A stretch of DNA of 50,141 bases, from positions 1-50,141 of the forward strand of contig VKHL01000186.1 of assembly GCA_015146655.1 (NCBI GenBank). Reading direction: 5' to 3'. The notes below the pieces were generated by a model. It made no database searches. It was given only the letters and a program-made list of their open reading frames with translations, and was not told the DNA's origin. This DNA comes from Ochromonas danica (lineage: Eukaryota; Sar; Chrysophyceae; Chromulinales; Chromulinaceae). The translations under genes and the position numbers were made by a program. Positions 1-9,808 of this stretch are shown in pieces (within the stretch, counting starts at the first letter, position 1; every line of letters begins with the position of its first letter).

Positions 1-75
<75 letters not shown>
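1..75. repeat. (CT)n microsatellite in an intron
   Basis: An almost pure CT dinucleotide run of about 75 bases fills the start of the window. It runs straight into the splice acceptor CGCAG at 75-79, so it serves as the polypyrimidine tract of the GCP2 intron whose 3' end lies here. Its true length is unknown because the window begins inside it. Confidence 0.9.
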
Positions 76-78
<3 letters not shown>

Positions 79-79
79 G

Positions 80-3000
80 GACATCCAGCATGAGATGGAG
101 AGCATTGCCTCGCTGCCTGGCGACGATCTGCTCTCTGACTCGGACGTGGACGGAGGCAGAGACTCTCTGAGCCCTATTGAACCGAGCTCTGTGGGGAACG
201 ACCCTGACTCCTGTGATCACAGCGTGGTTCGCTTCCAACAGCTTTATTCCTTCCGCGGAAAGCACGGGCAGTACCTCACGACCACTATGGACTCCTCCGC
301 TGGCCAAGACAGCAACAACAACAGCACTATGGCGGAGAATGCGCCCACTACGCTTCGTGGATCTTCTTTACAGAATAACAATACAGTCTATCTGCTGGGA
401 GTGAATGGTTTGGGCGTGGGCGATGCGGCCGATGGTTTGATTTTCATTAACATTGAGAACAAGTGAGGAATACAAACAAGTGCCTTTCCTATGAGCTGTA
501 TTGATCACTTTGCTTTTCTGTGTAATAGAGAGGATAGTTCGGCTGTCAAATATGGGCAGATCATCTCAATTAAATCACCTTTCGCCAAGGAAAGGTGAGT
601 CCTATTCTATGTATATGTCTATAGTGCCCGCTATGGATTCTGACATGTTGTTTTATGATATTATGGATAGGTTACTGGGACTACGTGATGGTGTGCGCTT
701 GGGGTTCTGGCGCCATCTTCTGGGACAGGGAGAGAAGTGGCAGATCCTACGAGCCCACCCCATGCCTTCTACGGCCACTTCCACCTATGGCGCAGCTGGT
801 GGCGCACTTCCATATCTTAGCCACACCACGGTAGAGGATATTACAGCACGAGGAAGATACGTGCGCATCGGAGATTGTATCCTGTTGCAAACATTCCGCG
901 GGGATCATTTGCTTTCATCGTTGGATGGCCAAGCGCGTCTGGCAGCACGACCAGATCGAACGATACTGTCCACACAAAGCCAAAGCTGGCAAATTGAATC
1001 CTATGGAACTATTCCACAGCCATTGTGGCTCAACAATCGTCCCTATCTGAGGTTAGACACTTCCCCTCACCCCACCATGAATATGAATTCTCGTCAAATG
1101 GTTAAATGAACTGATTGATGTTGGCAACAGTGGGAAGTATCTGCAAATCCCTGCTAACGAACGATCTCCTGCTCCTGAAGTCGAGGTCAGTAACTGCACC
1201 CACTCACCTTGCTACATACTATTACAAGGCTAACGCGGTTGTTCTGGTGACTGCCTGACAGGCTCGTTGCTTTCCTCGCTCTGTTGCCTGCGGAATCTTT
1301 CTCGACCCTTTGGAGACGAAGATGTTGAGTTCTTTGCTGGTCAGCCAGCAACAAATCATTCTCATGCGAGAATTGCTTCTGCTCTTTGCCGGCGTGGAGG
1401 GCCAATACTTGCGCTTGGCTTCCAATGCGGGAGGGGAGAATGGCTCAGGAGTCAACGCAGATCAAACCAAAGAGGTGAAGGTAGTAATGGATATGGACCA
1501 TGTTGATCGGTCAACAGCTGTGAAAGTGCGACAACTCTTCCCGCTAGTCGAAGCGGTCTTTTCTCTTCGCGCCTTTCTGAAGAGACACGCAGGTTACAAT
1601 TACGGCCTTGTCATGCACTCACTGTGCAGCGCCTTGTCCGCTATTTTGAGAGAGTTTACTATCTTAGTCGCCCAATTAGATTATTTACTACAGCGTGGAG
1701 TCTTGCAGACGTTGACCAAGTTCACCTATCTCACTCATGGCAGTCAATGCACTCTCATGCTCTTGAACCAACTGGTCCGGTCCATTCGCCCTCATGTTGG
1801 CGGAGCATTGTTGAATGCTCTGCACAGCTTTTTTGAACAACAAGGAGATCAACGCAGCCGGGAGTTGGTGAAAGGACTGCTGGAGAAGGCCGCGGAGCCA
1901 TTCTATCGCATTCTGGCTACTTGGATATTCCGAGGAGAGGTCGCAGATGTTTATGGAGAATTCTTCATCGTGGAGGACCCCTCACTGTCGAAAGAGACCT
2001 TAAGCGAGGACTTCAATGCCTCCTATTGGGATGGCAAACATCGCCTTAGCATTCAACATCTGCCCACTTGGCTTGCCAGCCATGGACAGCGAATCCTCAT
2101 GGTGGGCAAGTATCTCCATGTCCTGAGGCACGGTCTTGTCGCTGGCAGCAATATCTCTTCTAATGCAGAAGAGAAGAAAGACTTGGTCCTGGCGGATGAG
2201 AACTATGAGGACGGAGAGGGAGGAGTGAAGGGATTGGCTCTGGATCTGTCCCACCACAACAACACGACATTGAGTCTGATCGACGCGTCTTATGCCTCTT
2301 CTTCCGCTCATCTACTTCGTGTTTTGATCCACCAACACAACCTTTATGGTCATCTTGAAGCTCTGCAGCGCTTCTTTCTCTTGAAACAAGGAGACTTCTT
2401 CATTCATTTCATGGACCTGGCTGAGGAAGAGTTGAGAAAGGAGACTCGGGATATCTCTTTGTCTAGATTGCAGCATTTGCTCAATACAGCGATTGCCAGC
2501 AGTAGCATGAGTTCAGCTAGCTTGATGAATGGTAATTCTGCTGGGGAGGAATACAAAGATCGATTGAAATGCTCGCTGGCAAGCCACAATCTCATTCAAC
2601 ATCTCCACCTCATTCAGGCAGGTCTCACAACTCATTATTGCTTATCCATACCCTAACCCTATCGCGTTCATCTGGTTAATAGATGGCTGGAGAGGGAGGG
2701 CCATCAAGCGCTGCCTACAGTGCCCTGGCAGCCCAGGCACAAGGTCTGCGTGGAGTGGAAGCCTTCACCTTGGACTATCGCGCAGCTTTCCCTCTTTCCC
2801 TTGTGCTCTCAAGACGTGTCATTACAAAATATCAGCTGTTATCAAGGTGACTGACTATCTTGATCTTCTACTTTCCCCTCTATTCGTGACCAACACGAGT
2901 GGTGCTGTTGATGGTAGGTTGTTGTACTTCAGCAAGCATGTTGAGCGACGTCTATTGGCTGCTTGGCGGTCTCAGCAAAGCAGTCGGGATTGCCTTGGAT

Positions 3001-3766
3001 CGCGGGCATCGCTGGGGTCTGCTTACACCCTTCGCCATCGCATGCTCCACTTCATTCAGGTCAGCACATGTTGAGATGGTTGTGGCTGTGGATGGCTTTC
3101 TCACTTCAATCCTTGCGATATGATGTCGTACCATAGAACTTTGTCTACTATATCAGTTTCGAGGTCATCCATGCTCGAGAACACACGCTCTCACAAGAAC
3201 TGTCGCAAGCGTCTGACATGGATCAGGTTTCTCTCCAATCTCCTTCTAACCTCAGCATGATGCCTAACCCCAAACCAAACTTTGCTTTTGCTCTTGTCCA
3301 GGTGATGGAGATGCATGAACGCTTCCTTGACATCTGCTTGAAGGACTGCCTGCTTGCATCTCAACACCTTCTTGGTGTGCTCTCCAAGCTATGCTCCACT
3401 TGCCTGCTCTTCGCAGACCACCTCTTGCGCTTCTTCGAAGAGGCCACTTCGTCCGGCGCGGCCTCTATCGAGCAGAAGGAAGCTTATCTCCAACGCGAGG
3501 CTTCTCATGAGACTTACAATCGAATTCTCAACAAGTTTGCAGAGACCTTCGACACGCAGGTAGCCATCAACCTCACATCGACCTGCTCCTTCACATTCAC
3601 ATTGCTAACAGACTTTCCACCATCAATGATGATGTTGTTCCAGCTTCGTGAGTTCCTCGATCAACTTTGGAATGATTCCGCGCGGCAACACGGCCAACTC
3701 GCTAACCTCTGCGTCCGGCTGGACTACAATGGATACTATTCCAGCCAATTTGCTCCTGAATTCTAA
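80..3766 (+). CDS. TUBGCP2: Gamma-tubulin complex component 2 (GCP2/Spc97 family), 5' partial
   Basis: GCP2 is a core subunit of the gamma-tubulin small complex that nucleates microtubules at centrosomes or basal bodies. Ten exons can be joined in one frame: 80-462, 529-594, 671-1051, 1131-1185, 1262-2617, 2683-2846, 2918-3059, 3137-3226, 3302-3559 and 3644-3766 (about 1,005 residues visible). The 1262 exon onward matches GCP2 throughout: GRIP1 region (LFPLVEAVFSL, YGEFFIVED), the QGDFFIHFMDLAEEELRK block, and GRIP2 (YFSKHVERRL, FLDICLKDCLL, RLDYNGYYSSQF at the end). The intron after 2617 uses either a GC donor or the GT at 2622 with an acceptor at 2692; phase allows both. The roughly 295 residues before GRIP1 are absent from human GCP2 and contain GKHGQYL and GKYLQI motifs like those of beta-trefoil folds. 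The first exons lie upstream of the window. Confidence 0.93.
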
Positions 3767-4059
3767 CGAGTTCAGTGCTTAACTGATATTTTCAAAATTG
3801 TAAACTCTATCACAAAGTCTTCTTTTAACATCATGGACGTTTTAATTCATTTGCAGCGAAGTCTAAGGAATGACAGACAAAGAAGTAGCTCTGCCTCACA
3901 CGAACGATCACGGGCAGATCATCAGCTTGTCCACTGAATTGTTCTAGTTGTTGAATTGTTCAGATCTCTCCTTGGATAGCATCGCTGCAGCAACAAGAGC
4001 TGTCCATCCAACACGCCCTCAGAGTGCTCGCATAGAATGAAGCAATTGACTTGCCTGTG
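3717..4059. repeat. 343-bp direct repeat, copy 1 (end of GCP2 plus downstream DNA)
   Basis: This segment covers the last 14 codons and stop of GCP2 and 293 bases beyond. It recurs at 7659-8001 in the same orientation at a constant offset of 3,942 bases. I compared the two by eye and found no mismatch or indel. This copy contains the functional end of GCP2, so it sits in its original gene context on the left side. Confidence 0.95.
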
Positions 4060-4161
4060 GGCAATTACCAAAATGTTTTTGTTTTTGCACTTCATTGACT
4101 CGGAATGTTGAATTACTGTTCTTCTTAACAATATACATAATACTACAAAATGAGATAAAAT

Positions 4162-6444
4162 CTATGTTAACTGAATGGTAGGAACAGGAAGACTCTTCCA
4201 ACATTGGCCAGGATCCACATCAGCATAGCTAAAAGTTACCCAGTTTCCATCTGGGTCATGGCATGCAACTAGTACATGAACGTTCTGGCCCTCACCTGCG
4301 CGCTCGTGGTGCTCCGTGAATGTTTTCGGGTCGTCACAACAAACGACGTGAACCATCCACAGATGCTTTGCATTGAACATTTTCCCATACACCACAGTTT
4401 TATCAATGTGTGTCTTCTGCGATGAGGTTGTGTCCGTCGCCATTAGTTCAATGACATATCTCCCCTCCGGTTCCATTTCTTCATCGCCTGTATCGTCGCG
4501 CCGAATGATTATAATGTCAACTCTCTTAGCACTACCCACGCATTTAGCTTCCATTGAAATAGACCATTCGCGCTCGCCTAAACTCTGACGCAAGGCAATT
4601 AATAAATTGGCGTGGTAATAATATTCGTGCGGCACATGAAGCTGCCCGTACTTTTTGAACATTTGCCGGCAAGCCAGTTGGTTTTCATGGGCAGGAATTG
4701 CAGTTAATGCATGGACAATGGCATCTCTGACGTTCAAGTAACCACCCTAATACAAAATGTTCACAGGGATCTTGCGCGTTACTGCGTTATAGTCGAGGTG
4801 GAGAAGCAAGATTTTCTTCAAAAGCGGAGATGATATCTCAGAGCGTCCACTACAAACGACGCCATTGGATAGAACCCTCTCACTCGTTACTCCAAGTGCG
4901 AGCAATGCATCATAATGATGGGCTAACAATTCACTGGTCGGACGGAAAATGATCTCCGATCCAATAACATGCTGCAGGATGTACTGTTGTAGAGGGTAGT
5001 CCTTGTGCAGGCGGTCCATTGTAGGGAAGTGAGAGAGCCAATCACGGATATGACCACGAAAGTTGGCACTCCATTCTTCCAATTCCAGCCTGTTGTTCTC
5101 CGCTGTGACAAAGCAGTAGTCATCTATCGCTCGGCCACACATGCTCACAAGCCCAGCGTGCCCATTGGTAAGCTCATACACATCCTTGACCACTTCTTCG
5201 CTCACAACTCGCCCATGACGACATCTTTGGTAGTCAGCAAACATCGCGCCTATGCCACTTAAGGTAAGATTCGGAACAACCATCACTTCGGATGTGTTGA
5301 ATGGAGAGCTGCATCGGTCTTTAGTGTTCAAGTGATGAACACCAGTCACACCGATGATAACCACCGAATGCAGGTGATAGAGATTGATTCTAGACTTTAT
5401 CCCCCTGAGAGCATTCAACAACGATGTGAGGACAACTTCATTCTGCTGGAGGACATCAAACTCATCAATATAGAGCACAACACGCTCCTTCTGCTCGTTG
5501 TGCTTGACAAGGAACAGGTTGATAAAGTCCGCTCCACTCCGCAAAGTAACAGAATCCTCAAAGTATGGGCTCAGAAGAAAGCCGATACTCCCCCAAAATT
5601 CAGATTCACTCGTGAACTTACTGCAGATGCCTTGGAGGGTGATCTTAAGGACAAGCAAATTGCGCTCTTGAAGATATGCGCTCGAGTGCTCCATCCTCGT
5701 GCTTTTCCCTGATGCACGTGGGCCACAAAGCGTGACAAACTTTCCCTCTTCAATCCACTCATATAGCTGGGCATTGGATTCTTGTACATCAACCATGAAA
5801 TAGCGGCGAGTGTCTCTTCTATTAATAGACCCATTGACATTGAATTTCATCTTTAAATCTGGACTTGTCAAAGCGATCGCTGCAAAGGAATCTGGAATTC
5901 CTCGGTCGTCTTCTGACTCCACAAGACACTTCTTCTTTAGTTTGGACATACTAATACTGCTGCTGCTGTCCTTCGAATCTCCGCCACCCGTTCCACTGCC
6001 TGTTAACGGTTGAGTCGACAACAACCAAATCGTCAGTCATATCAATGAAAGCATCGAAACGCAAATCACAAGGCACGACAACTCGATTTCTTCCATACCT
6101 AGAGTGAAGTCCGTCGCCATTGACGCCAAGAAGGCCAGCATCATCGTTGGGGTTGATGAGATGTAATTGAGATGAGATGGATGAGAGAAAAGAAGTCAAA
6201 ACATAATACCTCCTCCTCCTCCTCCTCCTCCTCCGAGTTGTTCTTGGAAATTCACGAAATGATAATGACCGTCAGCAGTGATTGGGTCCTCAGTATCCAT
6301 CGCAGCGCCATCCTTTTCGATTTCTCCTCCCATTAGCAATCTTGAAGATCGAATCCTAGCTTCAGCTTGCCCTGCCGTCCACCCAATAGGGCAATGGAAG
6401 GTGTTTCTTCCAGCAATCTCAATATCGACAGGCATCATATTCAT
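4162..6444 (-). CDS. Crinkler (CRN)-type effector-like protein: Ubl header, STAND-like NTPase, REase-like domain
   Basis: The model is 6444-6210, 5999-4783 and 4746-4162 (678 aa); introns are 210 and 36 nt and all phases agree. Residues 1-75 form a ubiquitin-like header (CPIGWTAGQAEARI, GHYHFVNFQ), ending in a poly-Gly run from a CTC repeat. Residues 80-485 are a P-loop NTPase: Walker A GPRASGKST near 173, Walker B VVLYIDEFD near 258, then SPFNTSE and TNGHAGLVSMCG, typical of CRN NTPases. Residues 485-678 resemble the CRN REase domain (RVDIIII, then VIELMATD), but no lysine follows the glutamate, so nuclease activity is doubtful. In oomycetes and chytrids such proteins act as host-directed or intercellular effectors; many free-living protists also have them. 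No signal peptide is seen. Start choice: the first in-frame ATG (6444), with others at 6438 and 6435. Without the 36-nt intron the frame stops at 4747, leaving the last domain separate. The gene lies inside the repeat-bounded insertion. Confidence 0.8.
6209..6234. repeat. CTC trinucleotide repeat (poly-Gly in CRN)
   Basis: About 26 bases of CCT/CTC repeat. On the minus strand it encodes the glycine run closing exon 1 of the CRN-type gene, and it also contains the splice donor of that exon at its edge. Confidence 0.85.
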
Positions 6445-6601
6445 ATCCGATGATGTTGTCACAGAGATCTACCACCACCCCAGAATCCTAGAATCTAGTC
6501 TAGCTTAACTATATGCAGTTGTTAGCTATTATTGTCTTGCAGCAGAGACAGTGCTGCAGATCATCTATGATGACGAGATAAAGTGATGATGCAGATGCAC
6601 A

Positions 6602-6845
6602 TTGGTACAAGTAGTTCAACAGAGAGTCGTCCTCCCTGACCTTCATCGTATTTCCTTGGAGTTGGCCACGAAGGTCTGTGAGTCCGCAGAATCAACTCAC
6701 CTCATCACAGTGTTGGAGGTGGGCTGCGGCAGTGGCAGTGGATGTGTCATCAGTTATCTCTCACGCTGCTCAAGAGTCGAGAGTAGACTGTCCTTCTCTC
6801 AAATGAACCCTTTTCCTTTCCAAAGGACGAGTCGTAGTGATGTCG
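6602..6845 (+). pseudogene. Fragment of a HemK2/N6AMT1-like methyltransferase
   Basis: One frame contains VLEVGCGSGSG (around 6712-6744), the textbook motif I that binds S-adenosylmethionine, followed by CVISYLSR and then MNPFPFQRTSR. This order and spacing recall the HemK2/N6AMT1 family, where motif I is followed by a D-I-N-P-type motif; here the aspartate of that motif is not visible. HemK2 proteins methylate the glutamine of release-factor GGQ. No NPPY catalytic motif is found downstream, the frame turns into unrelated sequence, and stops lie upstream. I infer a truncated, decayed gene piece carried in the insertion. The family assignment rests on two motifs only. Confidence 0.5.
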
Positions 6846-6861
6846 AGGTACATGCTCGCAG

Positions 6862-7632
6862 AGGATTGACTCGTTCACTACCCCTGCCAGTCCCTCCCAT
6901 CATCAATCAGCAGAAGGGTCAGAAACTCTACTAGATGCTATTGACAAAGCAGTTTCGATAGTGAATGCAGAGGAAGCAATGGACAAGCTTGGGTCACCCT
7001 CTCGATTTTAACGCAATCCTCAGACCAACCACGAGGAGGAAACACCAGCTGGCAGTGATTCAGAGAGAAGTGAAGGAGGAGGAGCAGCAGCCGTTGTTCA
7101 AAGCAATCCAGGGAAGAAGAAGCGTGCACCACGATTGAGCAAGGATCTGGGTAAAATGGTGAACATACCCAATATCCAGCATAGAGTGTATTGGTATGAA
7201 GCCTGTGCGAACCAACGTGTCAGACTACGGCGACTCCAATGAACATCTGCTCTACCTCAAGATTGCCACTGAAGATGACCCTCCTGATGATCTGCTCACT
7301 TCTCTTGTGAGAATTGGTTTGGATCATTTCGCAGAGAAAGAATAGTAGTACAAACGAGCAAGTTAGTTCACCTGCACCTACTAGTCATTTGGTCTGTTTA
7401 CAACTGATTGTGATGACGTCTTGCTATTGTTTTCCAGCAAAAAGCTGTCAAGTTGAGGGATAAGCCCAAGCACCTCACCAAAGAGACTGCCCCGCCAACT
7501 CTTCCCAACAAGTTTTGGTCATATTGGCGGATTAAGATTGTCATACCGACAATAACACAACAGTCTCTAACCTTGGTACTGATGATTGGTTCACTATTAA
7601 TAGGCTTTGCAAACTTATCCGAAAGTTATTGA
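6862..7632 (+). CDS. Unrecognised spliced gene with C-terminal membrane segment (5' end uncertain)
   Basis: Four stretches join in phase without stops: 6862-6960, 7024-7150, 7185-7306 and 7438-7632, about 180 codons. The introns would be 63, 34 and 131 nt, all GT-AG. The protein has an acidic, Ser-rich stretch (PAGSDSERSEGG), a basic patch (GKKKRAPR), a conserved-looking middle (MKPVRTNVSDYGD, HLLYLKIATEDD) and, near the end, a hydrophobic helix (LTLVLMIGSLLIGFA) that would make it tail-anchored. I do not recognise the family. No start codon was found; the first exon may lie in or before the methyltransferase-like fragment. It ends 26 bases before the right-hand direct repeat, so it is part of the inserted segment. 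It could be a relic rather than an active gene. Confidence 0.4.
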
Positions 7633-7658
7633 CCACACGAGTGGATTTACCAGAACGA

Positions 7659-8001
7659 GGCTGGACTACAATGGATACTATTCCAGCCAATTTGCTCCTG
7701 AATTCTAACGAGTTCAGTGCTTAACTGATATTTTCAAAATTGTAAACTCTATCACAAAGTCTTCTTTTAACATCATGGACGTTTTAATTCATTTGCAGCG
7801 AAGTCTAAGGAATGACAGACAAAGAAGTAGCTCTGCCTCACACGAACGATCACGGGCAGATCATCAGCTTGTCCACTGAATTGTTCTAGTTGTTGAATTG
7901 TTCAGATCTCTCCTTGGATAGCATCGCTGCAGCAACAAGAGCTGTCCATCCAACACGCCCTCAGAGTGCTCGCATAGAATGAAGCAATTGACTTGCCTGT
8001 G
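7659..8001. repeat. 343-bp direct repeat, copy 2
   Basis: By eye, identical to 3717-4059. Here the 14 GCP2 codons are detached from the gene and have no function. The right edge lies 27 bases before the ADAT1 stop codon, so this copy keeps the original context on the ADAT1 side. Removing one repeat plus the DNA between would give a compact GCP2-ADAT1 tail-to-tail arrangement. Confidence 0.95.
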
Positions 8002-8028
8002 AGCTATTATTAACGCTCACCACATCTT

Positions 8029-9729
8029 TCATCGAAGCCAGTGGCGGAAGAGAGGATGAGAGAAGAACTCCTTTTCTCGTTGCAAATAGTCAGCAGAGGC
8101 TCCCAAACTGCTTTCTCCCTCATTGCCCTCGCTCACGAGCTTTCCCCCAAAACAGACGCTCCGTTTCCATTCCTTGTAGTCGTTAACCAAGAAACTTTCT
8201 GTGTCAGACTCAAGCTTGGGATGCGATGTCTTGAGAGAGAAAAGCTCGCAATGCTTCTCTCTCAGCTTCGCACGTGATAAACGACTGCAAAATGGATCAC
8301 CAAGAGACAACGAAGCACTTCGATTAATGCCTTCTCTATTGTTATCACAAGGCACGGGGTGGTCTAAGGGACTTGTTCTTCGCTTCTTGGTGGAGCCTTG
8401 CAGACGGCCTTCTTTGCCAATGACCACTTCCACATCGCCCAGGAGAAGAGGCTTCAATCCATGCCTTCGTTTCGAGTCTACTGTATCAGAGAAACCATCC
8501 AGCCACAGACGATTAGGTCGCAAGCAATAGTTCAGACTGGTGCTGGCGGGATTGATTTCTTTCTTGTTCCTCCTTCTCTTCGCAGGAGGGTCGCCAGCAC
8601 TTCCGCTTTTCTCCTCATCTCCACCAGCCAGTGCTTCACTTTGAGACTGAGAGATCACATTGGACTCTGCTTTTAGACTTACTGCGGCCTTTCCGTGAGG
8701 AAAAGCTGTCCAGAGATCGCTGACCGAAATGCTCAAAGGACGAATTGGTTGAATCGGAAGAAGTCGATCGACCAAAGCTCTTCGCAAAGGTTTCAACTGA
8801 AATGCAGGATCAGACTTAGGATCAGCCATCACAATCACTGAGGACAACGGCACAAGGCCAACCCAAGATGACAAGAGTCTTCCCTGCAATCCCAATACAA
8901 TCCAGCGCGCAATCTTGTCAGAGCAACTCATTGAAAGGCTTCGATTGTTGATATCCGATCGACCAGGTTTGATGCGCAAACAGCCACACACTTGATCTCC
9001 ACCTTCTCTCTCAAACACAATGCTTGTGCCGTCTCCTTCTGGCTTTGCCTCTGTCGAGCAGAGCAATCGCTTAGCCCCGGTGAAGTTCATGATGGCCTTG
9101 ACGTCATTCTGGTCACTTGATGTGGCGGGAGGAAGATGCTGTACAGGGTAGATAGCAGCATCCCCACAAGGCGCATCGCTCACCACTAGATGCAGAGAAT
9201 AGCCTTCTTTCAGGCGATAGCGTGAGGCTGCTGAGACACCGGGGCGGAGGCCAGAATCTTGTGGGGAAACAGAACAGCTTCGCTCCAGGATACACAGAGG
9301 GTCCTTCTGTATGAGAGAGGAAGAAGGAGAGGACTCCAAGAGAAGGAGAGTCTCCAAGAGAAAGTGCTGAAAAGCTCTTCTCGCGAGCACTTCTGCGTGG
9401 CCATCGGCCAAGACGGCGCCCGCGCTATCGATCAAGTCGCTGTTGGCACTTCTTGTCCCTGTGGCCAGGGCAAGCACCGCATACTCTTCCCCTTCTTCCT
9501 CAATTGTCCTCTCTTTATCTCGACTGTGGTCCGCAGCAGTGGGTGACGATGATTCGCAGTCAGTCGACAAGCTGGCGGATGATTTGTTTTGTTTTACGGT
9601 TGGCCAAGAAACTATGAGACCAGCAAGAATGGCAAACTCTCCTTCACTTTGTGGTTTGCCATTGGAAGGCAACTTACCATAGAAATCACAAAAGAAGGAG
9701 ACCATTCGATCCTTTCGCTCTTCATCCAT
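8029..9729 (-). CDS. ADAT1: tRNA-specific adenosine deaminase 1 (A-to-I editing deaminase domain)
   Basis: A single-exon frame of 566 residues. The zinc and catalytic residues of the ADAR/ADAT1 deaminase domain are present in order: DGHAEVLARR (His ligand and proton-shuttle Glu, near residue 110), SDAPCGDAAIY (near 186) and SMSCSDKIARW (third ligand Cys, near 268), followed by LGLQGRLLSSWV. The N-terminus (VSFFCDFYGKLPSNGKP) matches ADAT1 and there is no double-stranded RNA-binding domain, so ADAT1, which makes inosine (then 1-methylinosine) at position 37 of tRNA-Ala, fits better than ADAR. Long low-complexity inserts make it longer than typical ADAT1. The ATG at 9729 is chosen because the frame further upstream lacks an ATG. 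It ends next to the right-hand direct repeat. Confidence 0.88.
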   Translation of the reverse strand: MDEERKDRMVSFFCDFYGKLPSNGKPQSEGEFAILAGLIVSWPTVKQNKSSASLSTDCESSSPTAADHSRDKERTIEEEGEEYAVLALATGTRSANSDLIDSAGAVLADGHAEVLARRAFQHFLLETLLLLESSPSSSLIQKDPLCILERSCSVSPQDSGLRPGVSAASRYRLKEGYSLHLVVSDAPCGDAAIYPVQHLPPATSSDQNDVKAIMNFTGAKRLLCSTEAKPEGDGTSIVFEREGGDQVCGCLRIKPGRSDINNRSLSMSCSDKIARWIVLGLQGRLLSSWVGLVPLSSVIVMADPKSDPAFQLKPLRRALVDRLLPIQPIRPLSISVSDLWTAFPHGKAAVSLKAESNVISQSQSEALAGGDEEKSGSAGDPPAKRRRNKKEINPASTSLNYCLRPNRLWLDGFSDTVDSKRRHGLKPLLLGDVEVVIGKEGRLQGSTKKRRTSPLDHPVPCDNNREGINRSASLSLGDPFCSRLSRAKLREKHCELFSLKTSHPKLESDTESFLVNDYKEWKRSVCFGGKLVSEGNEGESSLGASADYLQREKEFFSHPLFRHWLR

Positions 9730-9754
9730 TCCCACAAGACAAAAACAAAAGAGA

Positions 9755-9808
9755 ATGGATGACAGCGCAGACAAATCTCCACTTCACCGCTTTGAAAAGG
9801 CTCAAAAG
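9755..9808 (+). other. Possible orphan first exon (DUF1810-like start)
   Basis: An ATG at 9755 opens 18 codons ending in LHRFEKAQK and a GTTAG donor at 9809. The motif L-x-R-F-x-x-A-Q is the typical start of DUF1810 proteins. It would be transcribed divergently from ADAT1, 25 bases away. No second exon with the SHWMW-type motif of that family was found downstream, so it may be a relic or a coincidence. Confidence 0.25.

Noticed and set aside
3922-4204. Minus-strand open frames at the left repeat
   Set aside because: They lie across the duplicated GCP2 downstream DNA and the CRN 3' end, have no domain and no conserved composition.
5332-5712. Plus-strand frame of 126 codons opposite the CRN NTPase
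   Set aside because: It is the antisense shadow of the NTPase exon, whose motifs are unambiguous.
6718-6861. Splicing of the methyltransferase motif exon into the 6862 exon via a donor at 6718
   Set aside because: Phase would allow it, but it would cut out the whole S-adenosylmethionine motif, which is too well preserved to be intronic by chance.
3717-8001. Long repeats as LTRs of a retrotransposon
   Set aside because: The repeats contain host GCP2 coding sequence, do not start TG and end CA, and no reverse transcriptase or integrase lies between them.
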